NCBI GenBank assembly: GCA_003140855.1
Contig: PLLF01000045.1
Coordinates: 1-41,768 of the forward strand
Length of the DNA stretch: 41,768 bases
Reading direction: 5' to 3'
DNA from: Vulcanimicrobiota bacterium
Lineage (GTDB): Bacteria > Vulcanimicrobiota > Vulcanimicrobiia > Vulcanimicrobiales > Vulcanimicrobiaceae
Part shown: in pieces, positions 8,679-17,509 of the stretch
How positions within the stretch are numbered: the stretch's first letter is position 1
Layout: every line of letters starts with the position of its first letter
Made by a program: the position numbers and the translations under genes
The notes under the pieces: model-generated
Databases searched by the model: none
Seen by the model: only the letters and a program-made list of their open reading frames with translations
What the model was told of the DNA's origin: nothing

Positions 8679-9051
8679 CTCTATCTATTCGGACAAAGCG
8701 CCCGCGCCCATCGGCCCGTACAGCCAGGCGATTCGCGCCGGCGATCACCTCTTCTGCAGCGGCATGATCGCGCTGGATCCGCAAAACGGCGAGCTCGTCG
8801 GCTCCGATGCGGCCGCGCAAGCCGACCAGGCGTTAAAAAATTTGGGCGCCGTGCTCGCTGCCGCCGGCATGAGCTACGCGGACGTCGTGAAAACCACAGT
8901 ATTTCTAATCGACATGAACGATTTCGCTGCTGTCAACGCAGTATACGCGAAATACTTTGACGCAAACAAACCCGCACGATCGACCGTCGCGGTGGCGGGC
9001 CTACCCAAAGGTGCGCGCGTCGAAGTCGACGCGGTCGCCGTCTCGCGCTAG
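8671..9051 (+). CDS. RidA family (YjgF/YER057c/UK114) enamine/imine deaminase
   Basis: 126 residues, the normal size. [24 protein letters not shown] opens the fold, in two typical blocks ([20 protein letters not shown]). The catalytic Arg is in [24 protein letters not shown] near residue 105. RidA hydrolyses reactive 2-aminoacrylate-type enamines made by PLP enzymes, so it may protect against by-products of PLP chemistry; the divergent neighbour is a PLP decarboxylase. It overlaps the aldo/keto reductase by 8 bases and meets the next gene tail to tail with a 4-base overlap. Confidence 0.95.
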   Translation: MSDSIYSDKAPAPIGPYSQAIRAGDHLFCSGMIALDPQNGELVGSDAAAQADQALKNLGAVLAAAGMSYADVVKTTVFLIDMNDFAAVNAVYAKYFDANKPARSTVAVAGLPKGARVEVDAVAVSR

Positions 9052-10241
9052 GGCGTTACTCTTAAACCCGTACGCTCCAACGCTGCGACGCGTTCTTTTG
9101 CTAGCGATACGACCGTTGGATCGTAAGAATCGGCGGCCAGTTTGAATTGCGTGGCAGCCATCCCTTGATTTCCCTGCCTCGCGTATACGTCACCCAGCAC
9201 GAAGTGCAGCCGGCCGTCTTCGGGTGCAATTGCTAAGCCTTTGACCAGCGCCGATTGCGCCAGCTCGTAGAATCCGTGCTGATTGTAATCGAGACCTAAA
9301 TTGATGTACGCTTCGGGCGCATATGGATAAACGGTCATCGCCTGCACATAATAGGTGACCGCGCGTTTCCAGTCGCCGTTGACGTCGGACAAGAAGCCGA
9401 TATTGACCAGCGCTTCGCCGCGTTCGGGCTGCAGCCGGTGCGCGATGGTCAGAATGTTCGTGGCCTCTGCGTAGCGCTTGCTCTCCAAAAAGGCCGCGCC
9501 CAAATTGTCGGCGCATGCATAGTTGCTCGGATCTCTGCCTAGGCACTTTCCGAACGAGTCGATCGCGCTATCGTAGTCATGCAAGTCGAGATAAGCGCGT
9601 CCCGTATCGTTCAGAGCCTGAAGCGAGGCGGGATCTTCGTCGAGCGCGCGACGGAAATATCTGAGCGCCAAGTCCGTCTGGTGCACCGCAAGATACAGTT
9701 GCCCAAGTTCGAGCTGCACGGCGGGGTCGGTCGGGTAGTCTATCGCCGCTTTTTCCCGCTCGTACTTGTACTGGTTGAAGTCGCCTTTGCGAATATGTAG
9801 GCGCACGAGGTCGGGAATCGAGTCGGTTCCGGGCAGGCTGCGGTCGAACTCGTCGATCGCCGTGTCGACTTTGTTTTCGGTGGCGTAAACCGAGCCTAAC
9901 CGGTTGTGCCTCTCTTTATCTTGAGGCGCATAGGTGAGAATGTGTTTGTATTGCTCTTCGGCGCGGGAGAGCTCGCCGTGCCGGTAGTAGAGGTCGCCGA
10001 GCAAGCGTTCCGGCCCGATTTCGCCGGGATGCCACAAGACATAGGTTGCCAGTTCGCGAATCGCCCCATCGAGATCGCTCGCTGCGACGCGCTCGCGCGC
10101 GGCCTCAATCGCTGCTAGGGGATTCGAAGGGAGGACGGCCCGGTCTTGCGGGTTGACATTCACCGTTCCGGCGCGCACGGCGGCGGCCGGCGCCAGCACG
10201 AAACATGAGATCACCAAAACCGCACACAGGAATCGCTGCAT
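9048..10241 (-). CDS. Exported TPR-repeat protein
   Basis: 397 residues. The first about 24 residues are a Sec signal peptide (MQRFLCAVLVISCFVLAPAA, then AVRAG). Then eight or nine TPR units span 40-390, for instance LSRAEEQYKHILTYAP, TDLALRYFRRALDEDP, YDSAIDSFGKCLGRDP, WKRAVTYYVQAMTVYP and YELAQSALVKGLAIAP. It is probably a periplasmic or outer-membrane-associated scaffold; its function is not readable. The ATG has an AGAGGCGAG ribosome site 3 bases upstream. A separate promoter lies after nuoN (10272-10277), so it need not be part of the nuo operon. Confidence 0.85.
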   Translation of the reverse strand: MQRFLCAVLVISCFVLAPAAAVRAGTVNVNPQDRAVLPSNPLAAIEAARERVAASDLDGAIRELATYVLWHPGEIGPERLLGDLYYRHGELSRAEEQYKHILTYAPQDKERHNRLGSVYATENKVDTAIDEFDRSLPGTDSIPDLVRLHIRKGDFNQYKYEREKAAIDYPTDPAVQLELGQLYLAVHQTDLALRYFRRALDEDPASLQALNDTGRAYLDLHDYDSAIDSFGKCLGRDPSNYACADNLGAAFLESKRYAEATNILTIAHRLQPERGEALVNIGFLSDVNGDWKRAVTYYVQAMTVYPYAPEAYINLGLDYNQHGFYELAQSALVKGLAIAPEDGRLHFVLGDVYARQGNQGMAATQFKLAADSYDPTVVSLAKERVAALERTGLRVTP

Positions 10242-10271
10242 GGTCTCGCCTCTTTTTGCGCCGCGTCCCCT

Positions 10272-10277
10272 ATTGTA
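10272..10277 (-). promoter_or_regulatory. Probable -10 box for the TPR gene
   Basis: On the minus strand this reads TACAAT, 30 bases before the TPR ATG at 10241 and directly after the nuoN stop at 10283. A ribosome site (AGAGGCGAG) lies between. No clear -35 hexamer is visible inside the end of nuoN, so this is a modest call. Confidence 0.4.
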
Positions 10278-10282
10278 TCGGT

Positions 10283-11701
10283 CTATTTGGCTAGCGGCAA
10301 TACGTTGCTTGGCGTAAGTGGATAGAAAGTCATCGCGAGCACGAAAACCACGCAGAGGGCGACCCCCGCGTAGGCCAGCGGCGCCGTGGTTCCAACGGTC
10401 GGGCCGGGCAGTTCGTGACGGTCGTACATGAGCCGAATGACCTTAAAGTAGGCGTAGAGCGAGATTGCGGTGCCGGCTATGAGGAGCACGGCCAGCCAAG
10501 CGTACCCGGCGTTGACGTTGGCCGAGAGGATCAAGATCTTGCCCAGGAAGCCCGCCGTGGGCGGAAAGCCGGCCAGCGCCAGCAGAAAGAAACTCATCGC
10601 CGCCGCAAGTCCCGGCCGGCGTTGGGCCAAACCGCGGAAGGCCGCGATCTGCGCGCCTTCTTCCCGGTCGGTCGAAAGCAGCGCGACGACCGCAAACGCG
10701 CCGAGGTTCATGAACATGTATGCGGCCAGATAGTAAATCGCGTACCGTACGCCCAGCGCCGACGCTCCGGCCAGCGCGGCAACCATGTACCCGGCTTGTG
10801 CGACGCCCGAATAAGCCAGCAAGCGTTTCAAATCCGTCTGCGCGAGCATCGCGAGATTGCCGCCGATCATCGAGATGCCGGCGATGACGAAAAACGGCAG
10901 CAACAATGTGTGGCCGTTTGGAACGACGTAAGCGAAACGCGCAAAGACCGCGAGCGTACCGGCTTTGGTTACGACGCTCATAAAAGCGGTTACCGGCAGC
11001 GGTGCGCCCTCGTATACGTCCGGCGACCAGACGTGGAACGGCATCAAACTGAGTTTGAAAGCAATGCCGACTAAAAAGAATCCGCCGCCCAGCCAATAGA
11101 GCGGATTCGAAATCAATGCAGGCGATGCGAGGCTCGCAAGCGTGACGCTGCCGGTTGCGCCGAAGAGCAGCGCCATACCGAAGAGCAAGAAACCCGACGC
11201 GGTCGACGACAGAATCAAATACTTGAGCGCGGACTCTTGCGACGCAGGGCGATCCGCCAAGCCGCACAGACAGTACAACGCGAGCGAAAGCAGCTCGAGC
11301 CCCAAGAAAATGGTCATCAAATTTGCCGCGCCGGCCATCAGCATGGCGCCGCTCGTGCTCCACAACATCAGCGCCGTGATCCCCGCCATGCGATCGGCGC
11401 GGCCGAACGTGGCGAAGAGCGCCAGCGAGAGAATCGCGGAAACAACGATGATTTCCTGAAAGACGACCGCGAAACCGCCGAGTATGAAGCCGCCGTTGAA
11501 CGCATTGTAGCTGCGGCCGTATGTCGTCGCCGCAAACGCTCCGGCCGCGAGCAACACGGCTATCCCGATTGCGAGCGCAACATACCGCGGCGCATTCTTG
11601 GGCCACACCAAATCCACCAGCAGCACGACCAACGCGCCGCCGCCAACGATCAGCAGCGGCAAGACCGCGAGCCAGTCCTCGTGGGTAATGAAATTCGGCA
11701 C
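10283..11701 (-). CDS. nuoN: NADH-quinone oxidoreductase subunit N
   Basis: 472 residues, about 14 membrane helices, one of three antiporter-like proton-pumping subunits of complex I. Visible family features include MTIFLGLELLSLALYCLCG (Glu in the helix-5 GLE motif), the Lys in YEGAPLPVTAFMSVVTKAG and AQTDLKRLLAYSGVAQAGYM. Last gene of the nuo operon. The GTG start overlaps the nuoM stop by one base (TAGTG). Confidence 0.96.
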   Translation of the reverse strand: MPNFITHEDWLAVLPLLIVGGGALVVLLVDLVWPKNAPRYVALAIGIAVLLAAGAFAATTYGRSYNAFNGGFILGGFAVVFQEIIVVSAILSLALFATFGRADRMAGITALMLWSTSGAMLMAGAANLMTIFLGLELLSLALYCLCGLADRPASQESALKYLILSSTASGFLLFGMALLFGATGSVTLASLASPALISNPLYWLGGGFFLVGIAFKLSLMPFHVWSPDVYEGAPLPVTAFMSVVTKAGTLAVFARFAYVVPNGHTLLLPFFVIAGISMIGGNLAMLAQTDLKRLLAYSGVAQAGYMVAALAGASALGVRYAIYYLAAYMFMNLGAFAVVALLSTDREEGAQIAAFRGLAQRRPGLAAAMSFFLLALAGFPPTAGFLGKILILSANVNAGYAWLAVLLIAGTAISLYAYFKVIRLMYDRHELPGPTVGTTAPLAYAGVALCVVFVLAMTFYPLTPSNVLPLAK

Positions 11702-13077
11702 TAGCGCAGCACCGCCGTAAGGATCGCGTGCGGATAGATTCCGATAAACAAGAGCGCCGCCAGCAGCGGAGCCACCGCCAATGCCTCTGCGAAGGTCAAA
11801 TCGCGCCGCTGCGGGAGCGTCGCAATCACGGGCCCGTTGATCGCGTCTTGAAGCAGCCGGAGCATGTAGGCCGACGCGATCACGATAGGAACCAGCGCGA
11901 TCAGCGCGGGCCAGAGATATCCGGCTTTGAACACACCGGTCAGGATCACGATCTCGCCGGCGAAACCCGCCAAACCGGGCAATCCCAGCGCAGCCAGCGC
12001 GGCGATCGTAAACGCGCCCGCGAGCTTCGGATTATTCGCTCCGATGCCGCCCAGCTTCGAGATAGATCGCGTCTCCTCGCGTTCTTCCATATAGCCGAGA
12101 ATCAAGAATAGCGCCGCGCTGAACAAGCCGTGCGCGACGATGTACACGACTGCGCCCTGCAAGGCGACTGGATTGAAACTGGCGATGGCAAGCACGATGA
12201 GACCCAAGTGCGAGAGCGACGAATACGCGACGATGCGTTTGGTGTCCGTTTGCGTTAGCGCGATGAACGCGCCGTATAGCAAAGACACCAGCGCCAGCGC
12301 GATAATAAGCCAGCGCCAATCAGCCATCGCGGTGCGCAGACACGGCAGCGCGATGACGATAAAGCCGTACAACCCGGCCTTCGATTGCACCGCGCTGATC
12401 ACCGCGACCATCGGCGGCGGCGAGTCCGCGTACGTAGCCGGCATCCAGGTGTGCAGCGGCCATAACGGCGTTTTCACCGCGAAGGCAAAGGCAAAGCCCG
12501 CGAAAATCCAAGGCGCCCACGATCCCGCGAATTGATGCGTACTGCCGATGACGTCGGTCGAACCGCTCAAAATGCCGAACGCGGCGGTCGCGAGCAGCAG
12601 CGTCAGACCGCCGGAAAAATTGTAAATAAGGAAACGCCAGGCCGTTTCGCGATGCGTGCCCCACTCCACGAGCGCAAAAAACGGCGGAATCAGCATCAGA
12701 TCCCAAAAGAGCGCGAAAGCCAAGATGTCGCGCGCCGTAAAAACGCCCATCATCGTGCCTTCGAGCAGCAACAGCAGCGCGATCAGCGTGCGAGTTTGCG
12801 CAACGTTCGTCGCCACGATCGCGCAGAACGTACAGAGCGCGAGCAGCAGTACGAGCCAGAGCGAGACGCCGCTCCATGCGAAGTGCAGCGACGCGGTGAA
12901 GGGACGCGACAGCCAGCGCACCGCAAACGCTCCGTCGTTTCCGACGAGCAGCGGCAACTCGAACGTCAGCGCCGCAACGGCGCAACCGATTACGCGACTC
13001 CACAAGCGATCGCCGCGCGGAAGCGCGAACAGCGCGCAGCCGGCAAGTATCGGCAAGAGTATCAGTACGAGAGCCAT
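11701..13077 (-). CDS. nuoM: NADH-quinone oxidoreductase subunit M
   Basis: 458 residues from ATG 13077 (MALVLILLPILAGC), an antiporter-like membrane subunit of complex I. Key parts are LLLLEGTMMGVFTARD (pump Glu), FAVKTPLWPLHTWMPATYADSPPP and LTQTDTKRIVAYSSLSHLGL. A start 14 codons earlier (13119) would run into nuoL; the internal ATG overlaps the nuoL stop by one base (TGATG), matching the pattern of the operon. Confidence 0.95.
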   Translation of the reverse strand: MALVLILLPILAGCALFALPRGDRLWSRVIGCAVAALTFELPLLVGNDGAFAVRWLSRPFTASLHFAWSGVSLWLVLLLALCTFCAIVATNVAQTRTLIALLLLLEGTMMGVFTARDILAFALFWDLMLIPPFFALVEWGTHRETAWRFLIYNFSGGLTLLLATAAFGILSGSTDVIGSTHQFAGSWAPWIFAGFAFAFAVKTPLWPLHTWMPATYADSPPPMVAVISAVQSKAGLYGFIVIALPCLRTAMADWRWLIIALALVSLLYGAFIALTQTDTKRIVAYSSLSHLGLIVLAIASFNPVALQGAVVYIVAHGLFSAALFLILGYMEEREETRSISKLGGIGANNPKLAGAFTIAALAALGLPGLAGFAGEIVILTGVFKAGYLWPALIALVPIVIASAYMLRLLQDAINGPVIATLPQRRDLTFAEALAVAPLLAALLFIGIYPHAILTAVLR

Positions 13078-14990
13078 CAGCGCACCGTTCCTTGCAGCGC
13101 GTAATAGATAGCGAAGCACGCCGCGCCGAAGACGACGATCAGCGCGTACGAGCGCAGCAGTCCGTTTTGAAAGTAGCGTACGACCGCAGCGAGCTCCGTA
13201 CTAAGTGTGACCAGACCACGAACCGCTCCGTCGATGAAGTCCGGATCGAACCAGCTGCCGAAAAATCTCCCGAGCGCCAAGGAAGGCTTGACGAACAGCC
13301 AGTCAATGACGTCGTCGAAGTAGAACAATCTCACCAGCACGGCGGGCATGCGCTCCGATTCCAGGCGCAAGCGGGCAGGTGCATTGGCAAGCGCGACCGG
13401 CGTCGCATAGCGCGCGTACGCGATCGCGATGCCCGCGGCCATGACGACGAAGAGAATCGCGGTCGTCCAGCCTTCGCCGATCGCGACGGGCGGCAGATTC
13501 TCAGACGGAAACGTGTGCGCGAACAAACGCGACCAAGGCGGGTTCGATCCGATCATCGCATAGCCCGCGATCACTGAGAAAATGCCCAAAATCGCAACAG
13601 GCAGCGCCATTATCCACGCAGGAGCGTGCGATTCACCGCGCGCCGGCTCGTGCTCCGGATCCACATCACCACGATACGTTCCAAAGAACGTTACGAAAAA
13701 CAGCCGGAACATGTAATACGCCGTTATCCCGGCCGTGACGATTCCAACTGCGTACAGCCACGGGTGCCCATGTTCGAGGGCTCCGAACACGACTTGGTCC
13801 TTGCTGAAGAAACCGGCGAAGCCCGGAAATCCGCTAATTGCCAGCACCGCTGCAAACATGGCGAAAAACGCAACGGGCGCGCGCGATCGCATCCCGCCCA
13901 TGCGCCGGATATCTTGTTCGTCCGCGAGCTCGTGGATGACGATTCCGGCGCCCAAAAACAAACATGCCTTAAAGAACGCATGCGTGAAGAAATGCGCAAC
14001 GCCCGCCTGATACGCGCCAACCCCGACGCCCATGATCATGTAGCCGATCTGCGACATCGTCGAATAAGCGAGGATGCGTTTGATGTCCCACTGTGCGATG
14101 CCGAGCAAAGCTCCGGCGAGTGCCGTCAAACCGCCAATCGTTCCCACCAGTAGTTGCGCGCTGTGCGACGCATTCCAGAGCGGCCAGCAGCGTGCCACCA
14201 GGTACACGCCCGCGGTGACCATCGTGGCCGCGTGGATCAGCGCCGAGACAGGCGTCGGGCCTTCCATTGCATCGGGCAGCCACGTATGCAGCGGAATTTG
14301 CGCCGACTTAGCGGCCGCGCCGATAAATAGAAACAGGCACGTCCAGAATAGCCAGCCGTCGAGCGCGCCAACGTGCGCGAAGACGTTGGCGAACGTTATC
14401 GAGCCGATCTTCGCAAACATCATGAAGATCGCGAACATGATGGCAACGTCGCCGACAACGTTGATCACGAACGCCTTGCGAGCAGCCGCCACCGCAACCG
14501 GCTTGAAGAACCAGAAGCCAATCAGGAAATAGGAGGCTAAACCAACGAGTCCCCAGCCGACCAGTAGTCCGACGAAATTATCCGACAGCACCAGCGTCAG
14601 CATCGCGAACACAAAGAAATTCATGTACGCGAAGAAACGCGCGATCGCCGAATCCGACCACATGTAACCCACCGAGTACGCGTGTATCAGAAAGCCGACC
14701 CCGGTGATGATGAGCGCCCAAATCAGCGAGAGCGGATCGAGCAGCAGCCCGAAATCAAATCCGGGCATCCATGAAAATAAATTCTGATGCGCGCCAACCG
14801 CCGCACCGCTGCTCTGCGTCGCCGCGTTCCACGCCATAAGCGTTGCGACGAACGGGATGCCGATCGCCGCGCTGCCAATAATTGTCGCACTTCGTTTCAG
14901 CTGCGGCCCGAACGCCCAATTGACGATCGCGCCGGCCAACGGCACGAGCCAGATGACGAACAGCAGCGGATACGCGCCGTCGATGCCCAT
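13077..14990 (-). CDS. nuoL: NADH-quinone oxidoreductase subunit L
   Basis: 637 residues. The largest antiporter-like subunit; it carries the long lateral helix along the membrane arm. Family blocks: FVGLLVGWGLVGLASYFLIGFWF, split as GWGLVGLASYFLIGFW; KSAQIPLHTWLPDAMEGPTP, with ALIHAATMVTAGVYL following; and AQWDIKRILAYSTMSQIGYM. The C-terminus (YFDDVIDWLFVKPSLALGRF) is the lateral helix anchor. ATG at 14990 overlaps the nuoK stop by one base. Confidence 0.97.
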   Translation of the reverse strand: MGIDGAYPLLFVIWLVPLAGAIVNWAFGPQLKRSATIIGSAAIGIPFVATLMAWNAATQSSGAAVGAHQNLFSWMPGFDFGLLLDPLSLIWALIITGVGFLIHAYSVGYMWSDSAIARFFAYMNFFVFAMLTLVLSDNFVGLLVGWGLVGLASYFLIGFWFFKPVAVAAARKAFVINVVGDVAIMFAIFMMFAKIGSITFANVFAHVGALDGWLFWTCLFLFIGAAAKSAQIPLHTWLPDAMEGPTPVSALIHAATMVTAGVYLVARCWPLWNASHSAQLLVGTIGGLTALAGALLGIAQWDIKRILAYSTMSQIGYMIMGVGVGAYQAGVAHFFTHAFFKACLFLGAGIVIHELADEQDIRRMGGMRSRAPVAFFAMFAAVLAISGFPGFAGFFSKDQVVFGALEHGHPWLYAVGIVTAGITAYYMFRLFFVTFFGTYRGDVDPEHEPARGESHAPAWIMALPVAILGIFSVIAGYAMIGSNPPWSRLFAHTFPSENLPPVAIGEGWTTAILFVVMAAGIAIAYARYATPVALANAPARLRLESERMPAVLVRLFYFDDVIDWLFVKPSLALGRFFGSWFDPDFIDGAVRGLVTLSTELAAVVRYFQNGLLRSYALIVVFGAACFAIYYALQGTVR

Positions 14991-15313
14991 CAGCCCTTCA
15001 TCAGCGCGACTTCGTCGACGTCGACGTTCGCGCGGCTCCGGAAGACAACCACAACGATGGCTAGGCCGATCGCGGCTTCAGCGGCGGCAACGGTGATCAC
15101 GAGGAAAGCAAAGATGTGACCCGCGTTGTTTAGCCACGCGCGCGCAAAGGCAAGGAACAACAGGTTAGCGGCGTTCCACATCAGCTCGATGCTCATGAGC
15201 ATGATCAGCGGATTGCGGCGCACGACCACGCCCGCCACGCCGATGAAGAAAATGACCGATGCAAGCCCGACGTAGTTCGCTAATGCGACCGGCAAGAGAT
15301 CGGGACGCATCAC
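14990..15313 (-). CDS. nuoK: NADH-quinone oxidoreductase subunit K
   Basis: 107 residues, three membrane helices, normal size. The conserved Glu is in LIMLMSIELMWNAANLLF; a second acidic site is AAEAAIGLAIVV. Together these form part of the proton path next to NuoJ. The start overlaps the nuoJ stop by 4 bases (ATGA). Confidence 0.97.
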   Translation of the reverse strand: MMRPDLLPVALANYVGLASVIFFIGVAGVVVRRNPLIMLMSIELMWNAANLLFLAFARAWLNNAGHIFAFLVITVAAAEAAIGLAIVVVVFRSRANVDVDEVALMKG

Positions 15314-15912
15314 TCTTCTCCCGCGCGCACGATCGCTTCGCGCATGTCGCGCTCGACGATGCGGGCCCGGCGCCGCGTCGGGACGTACGGAACGTGATCG
15401 CCGGCCAGCAAAATCACGCCGATAACGGCGACCATCAGAATGAAGGCGGTGATTTCAAACGGCAGCAAATTCGTCGTGAAGAGCGCGTGCCCAAAATCAG
15501 CGACCGAACCGAAGACGCCCGCCGCGCCGACCGGACCGGCGGCCACTCCGTGCTCGTTCGCAAGAACGATCGGTTCGCGCGAGATCCCATACGCGACGAA
15601 CCCAAGGAGCACTGCGACGATAAGCGTTGCGGGCGCCGCGATCTTCGGAAGGCGGTCCGGCCCGACGGAAAAAGGTGCGACGCCGCTCGATAGCAGCGCG
15701 ATGACGAAAACGAACAGCATGAGGATCGCGCCGCTGTACACGATCAGTTGGATGACGGCTAAGAACTCGGCCGACAGCATGAAGTATGTGATCGCCAGGA
15801 AGAAAAAATGCGCGAGCAAGCCCGCTACGCTGTGCACCGGCTTTTTCGCGGTGATTACGAACATCGCCGACGCGACGAGCAATACCGCTAAAGCCCAGAA
15901 CGCGATGGTCAT
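15310..15912 (-). CDS. nuoJ: NADH-quinone oxidoreductase subunit J
   Basis: 200 residues, five membrane helices. The Tyr/Gly-rich helix 3 reads AEFLAVIQLIVYSGAILMLFVF, with IQLIVYSGAIMVLF being the family signature. This helix carries the pi-bulge that rotates during complex I turnover. The C-terminal 30 residues are charged. Starts 4 bases inside nuoI. Confidence 0.96.
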   Translation of the reverse strand: MTIAFWALAVLLVASAMFVITAKKPVHSVAGLLAHFFFLAITYFMLSAEFLAVIQLIVYSGAILMLFVFVIALLSSGVAPFSVGPDRLPKIAAPATLIVAVLLGFVAYGISREPIVLANEHGVAAGPVGAAGVFGSVADFGHALFTTNLLPFEITAFILMVAVIGVILLAGDHVPYVPTRRRARIVERDMREAIVRAGEE

Positions 15913-16508
15913 CCGGCCAAGCCTTTGGTCTGCGTTTTGAGAATCGTGCCGCGCCAGGTCGCGTCGTAGCCTTCATCCGTATCGACGGTAGATTTGGTCT
16001 CCGCGACGCTTCCGAGATCGGACGGGATGCCGTTGGGCCGATCGTCCGGCGCCAGGCCGACGCCGGCTTCAGGCGGCACGAGCAGCCGGTCTTTGGAATA
16101 GATAAACGAACCGCGCCGGTAATCGGACATTTCGAAGCGCGGCGTCAAGACGATCGCGTCGGTCGGGCACGCTTCCTCGCACATGCCGCAGAAAATGCAG
16201 CGTAGTTCGTCGATTTCATAACGCGCCGCGTAACGCTCTCCCGGCGAGCGGCGGTCGCCCGGCGAATTTTCAGCGCCGATCACCGTGATCGCGTTGGCCG
16301 GGCAGACGCTCGAGCAGAGCTCGCAGCCGATGCAGCGCTCTTTTCCATCGCCGTACCGGCGCAATTCGTGCAGGCCATGAAACCGGGGTGCGTGCTTCTT
16401 CTTGCGCGACGGATACTGGATCGTCGGCTTGCGCTTGAACATGTACTTGAACGTGATGGCAAGCCCCGTCAGCAGCGCGCCGACGTTGTAAAGTTTCTTG
16501 CGGCTCAT
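15909..16508 (-). CDS. nuoI: NADH-quinone oxidoreductase subunit I
   Basis: 199 residues. Two ferredoxin-type [4Fe-4S] motifs carry clusters N6a and N6b: CIGCELCSSVCPANAI and CIFCGMCEEACPTDAI. The N-terminal amphipathic helix (LLTGLAITFKYMFKRKPTIQ) rests on the membrane. The C-terminus past about 150 is longer than in many NuoI proteins and has no motif I know. Overlaps nuoH by 4 bases. Confidence 0.97.
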   Translation of the reverse strand: MSRKKLYNVGALLTGLAITFKYMFKRKPTIQYPSRKKKHAPRFHGLHELRRYGDGKERCIGCELCSSVCPANAITVIGAENSPGDRRSPGERYAARYEIDELRCIFCGMCEEACPTDAIVLTPRFEMSDYRRGSFIYSKDRLLVPPEAGVGLAPDDRPNGIPSDLGSVAETKSTVDTDEGYDATWRGTILKTQTKGLAG

Positions 16509-17509
16509 CCACGCACCGCCACGACAAACGCGGTAATGACCAGGTTAAGCGTTGCAACCGGCAGCAGCACTTTCCACCCGAACGCCATCAAGCGGTCGTA
16601 ACGGATCCGCGGGAACGTCGCCCGCAGCCAAATATAGACGAACATGAAGAACGCCACTTTCAACAAGAACCACCCGATGCCGGGGATCATGGTAAGGCCA
16701 CCTACCGCATTCCAGCCGCCCAAAAACAGCAGCGTCGCGATGCACGAAACCGTCAGCATGTTGATGTATTCCGCGATAAAGAACAAACCGAAGCGCAATC
16801 CGGAATATTCCGTGTTGAATCCGCCGACAAGTTCCGCATCGGCTTCAACCAAATCAAACGGTGCGCGATTCGTTTCCGCGACTGCCGTGACCACGTAGAT
16901 TATGAAGCCGACGAATTGCGGGATGAAAAACCACAGTTTGGCTTGGCTATTCACAATGCCGACGAGCGAGGTCGTGCCGGCCAAGATCAGCACGCCGATC
17001 AACGACATGGCCATCGCCAGTTCATAGCTGATCATCTGCGCCGTGGAGCGCACGCTGCCGAGCAGCGGATACTTCGATCCGGAAGCCCAGCCGCCGAGCG
17101 AAATACCGTACACGCCGATTGACGTAATCGCGAGAATCACGAGTATGCCGGCGTTGACGTCACCGACCGCCCATACGTTCCCCGGTCCCGGTTCTGAAAA
17201 CGGAATGACCGCATACACCGAAAATGCCGTCACGAGCGAGATGAACGGAGCCAACCGGTAGATGAGCGGGTCAGCGGTTTTCGGAGTTAAGTCTTCCTTT
17301 AGTATGAGTTTGAGGGCGTCGACGAGCGGCTGAAGCAATCCCCACGGTCCGACGCGGTTCGGACCCGGACGCAGCTGCATCCACCCGATGATCTTGCGCT
17401 CGAAGAGCATCGCGTACGCGAACGAAGTGATCACGACGAAGAGCAGCACTCCGCACTTTATGAGCACGGCCCACCAAAGGGAAGATTGCGGCGACAGCCA
17501 GGCGTTCAT
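16505..17509 (-). CDS. nuoH: NADH-quinone oxidoreductase subunit H
   Basis: 334 residues, about eight membrane helices. It forms the quinone chamber with NuoB and NuoD. Signatures are LFERKIIGWMQLRPGPNRVGPWG and ETNRAPFDLVEADAELVGGF (split: AETNRAPFDLVEADAEL; VGGFNTEYSGLRF). The conserved acidic loop faces the quinone channel. ATG overlaps the end of nuoG by 4 bases. Confidence 0.97.
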   Translation of the reverse strand: MNAWLSPQSSLWWAVLIKCGVLLFVVITSFAYAMLFERKIIGWMQLRPGPNRVGPWGLLQPLVDALKLILKEDLTPKTADPLIYRLAPFISLVTAFSVYAVIPFSEPGPGNVWAVGDVNAGILVILAITSIGVYGISLGGWASGSKYPLLGSVRSTAQMISYELAMAMSLIGVLILAGTTSLVGIVNSQAKLWFFIPQFVGFIIYVVTAVAETNRAPFDLVEADAELVGGFNTEYSGLRFGLFFIAEYINMLTVSCIATLLFLGGWNAVGGLTMIPGIGWFLLKVAFFMFVYIWLRATFPRIRYDRLMAFGWKVLLPVATLNLVITAFVVAVRG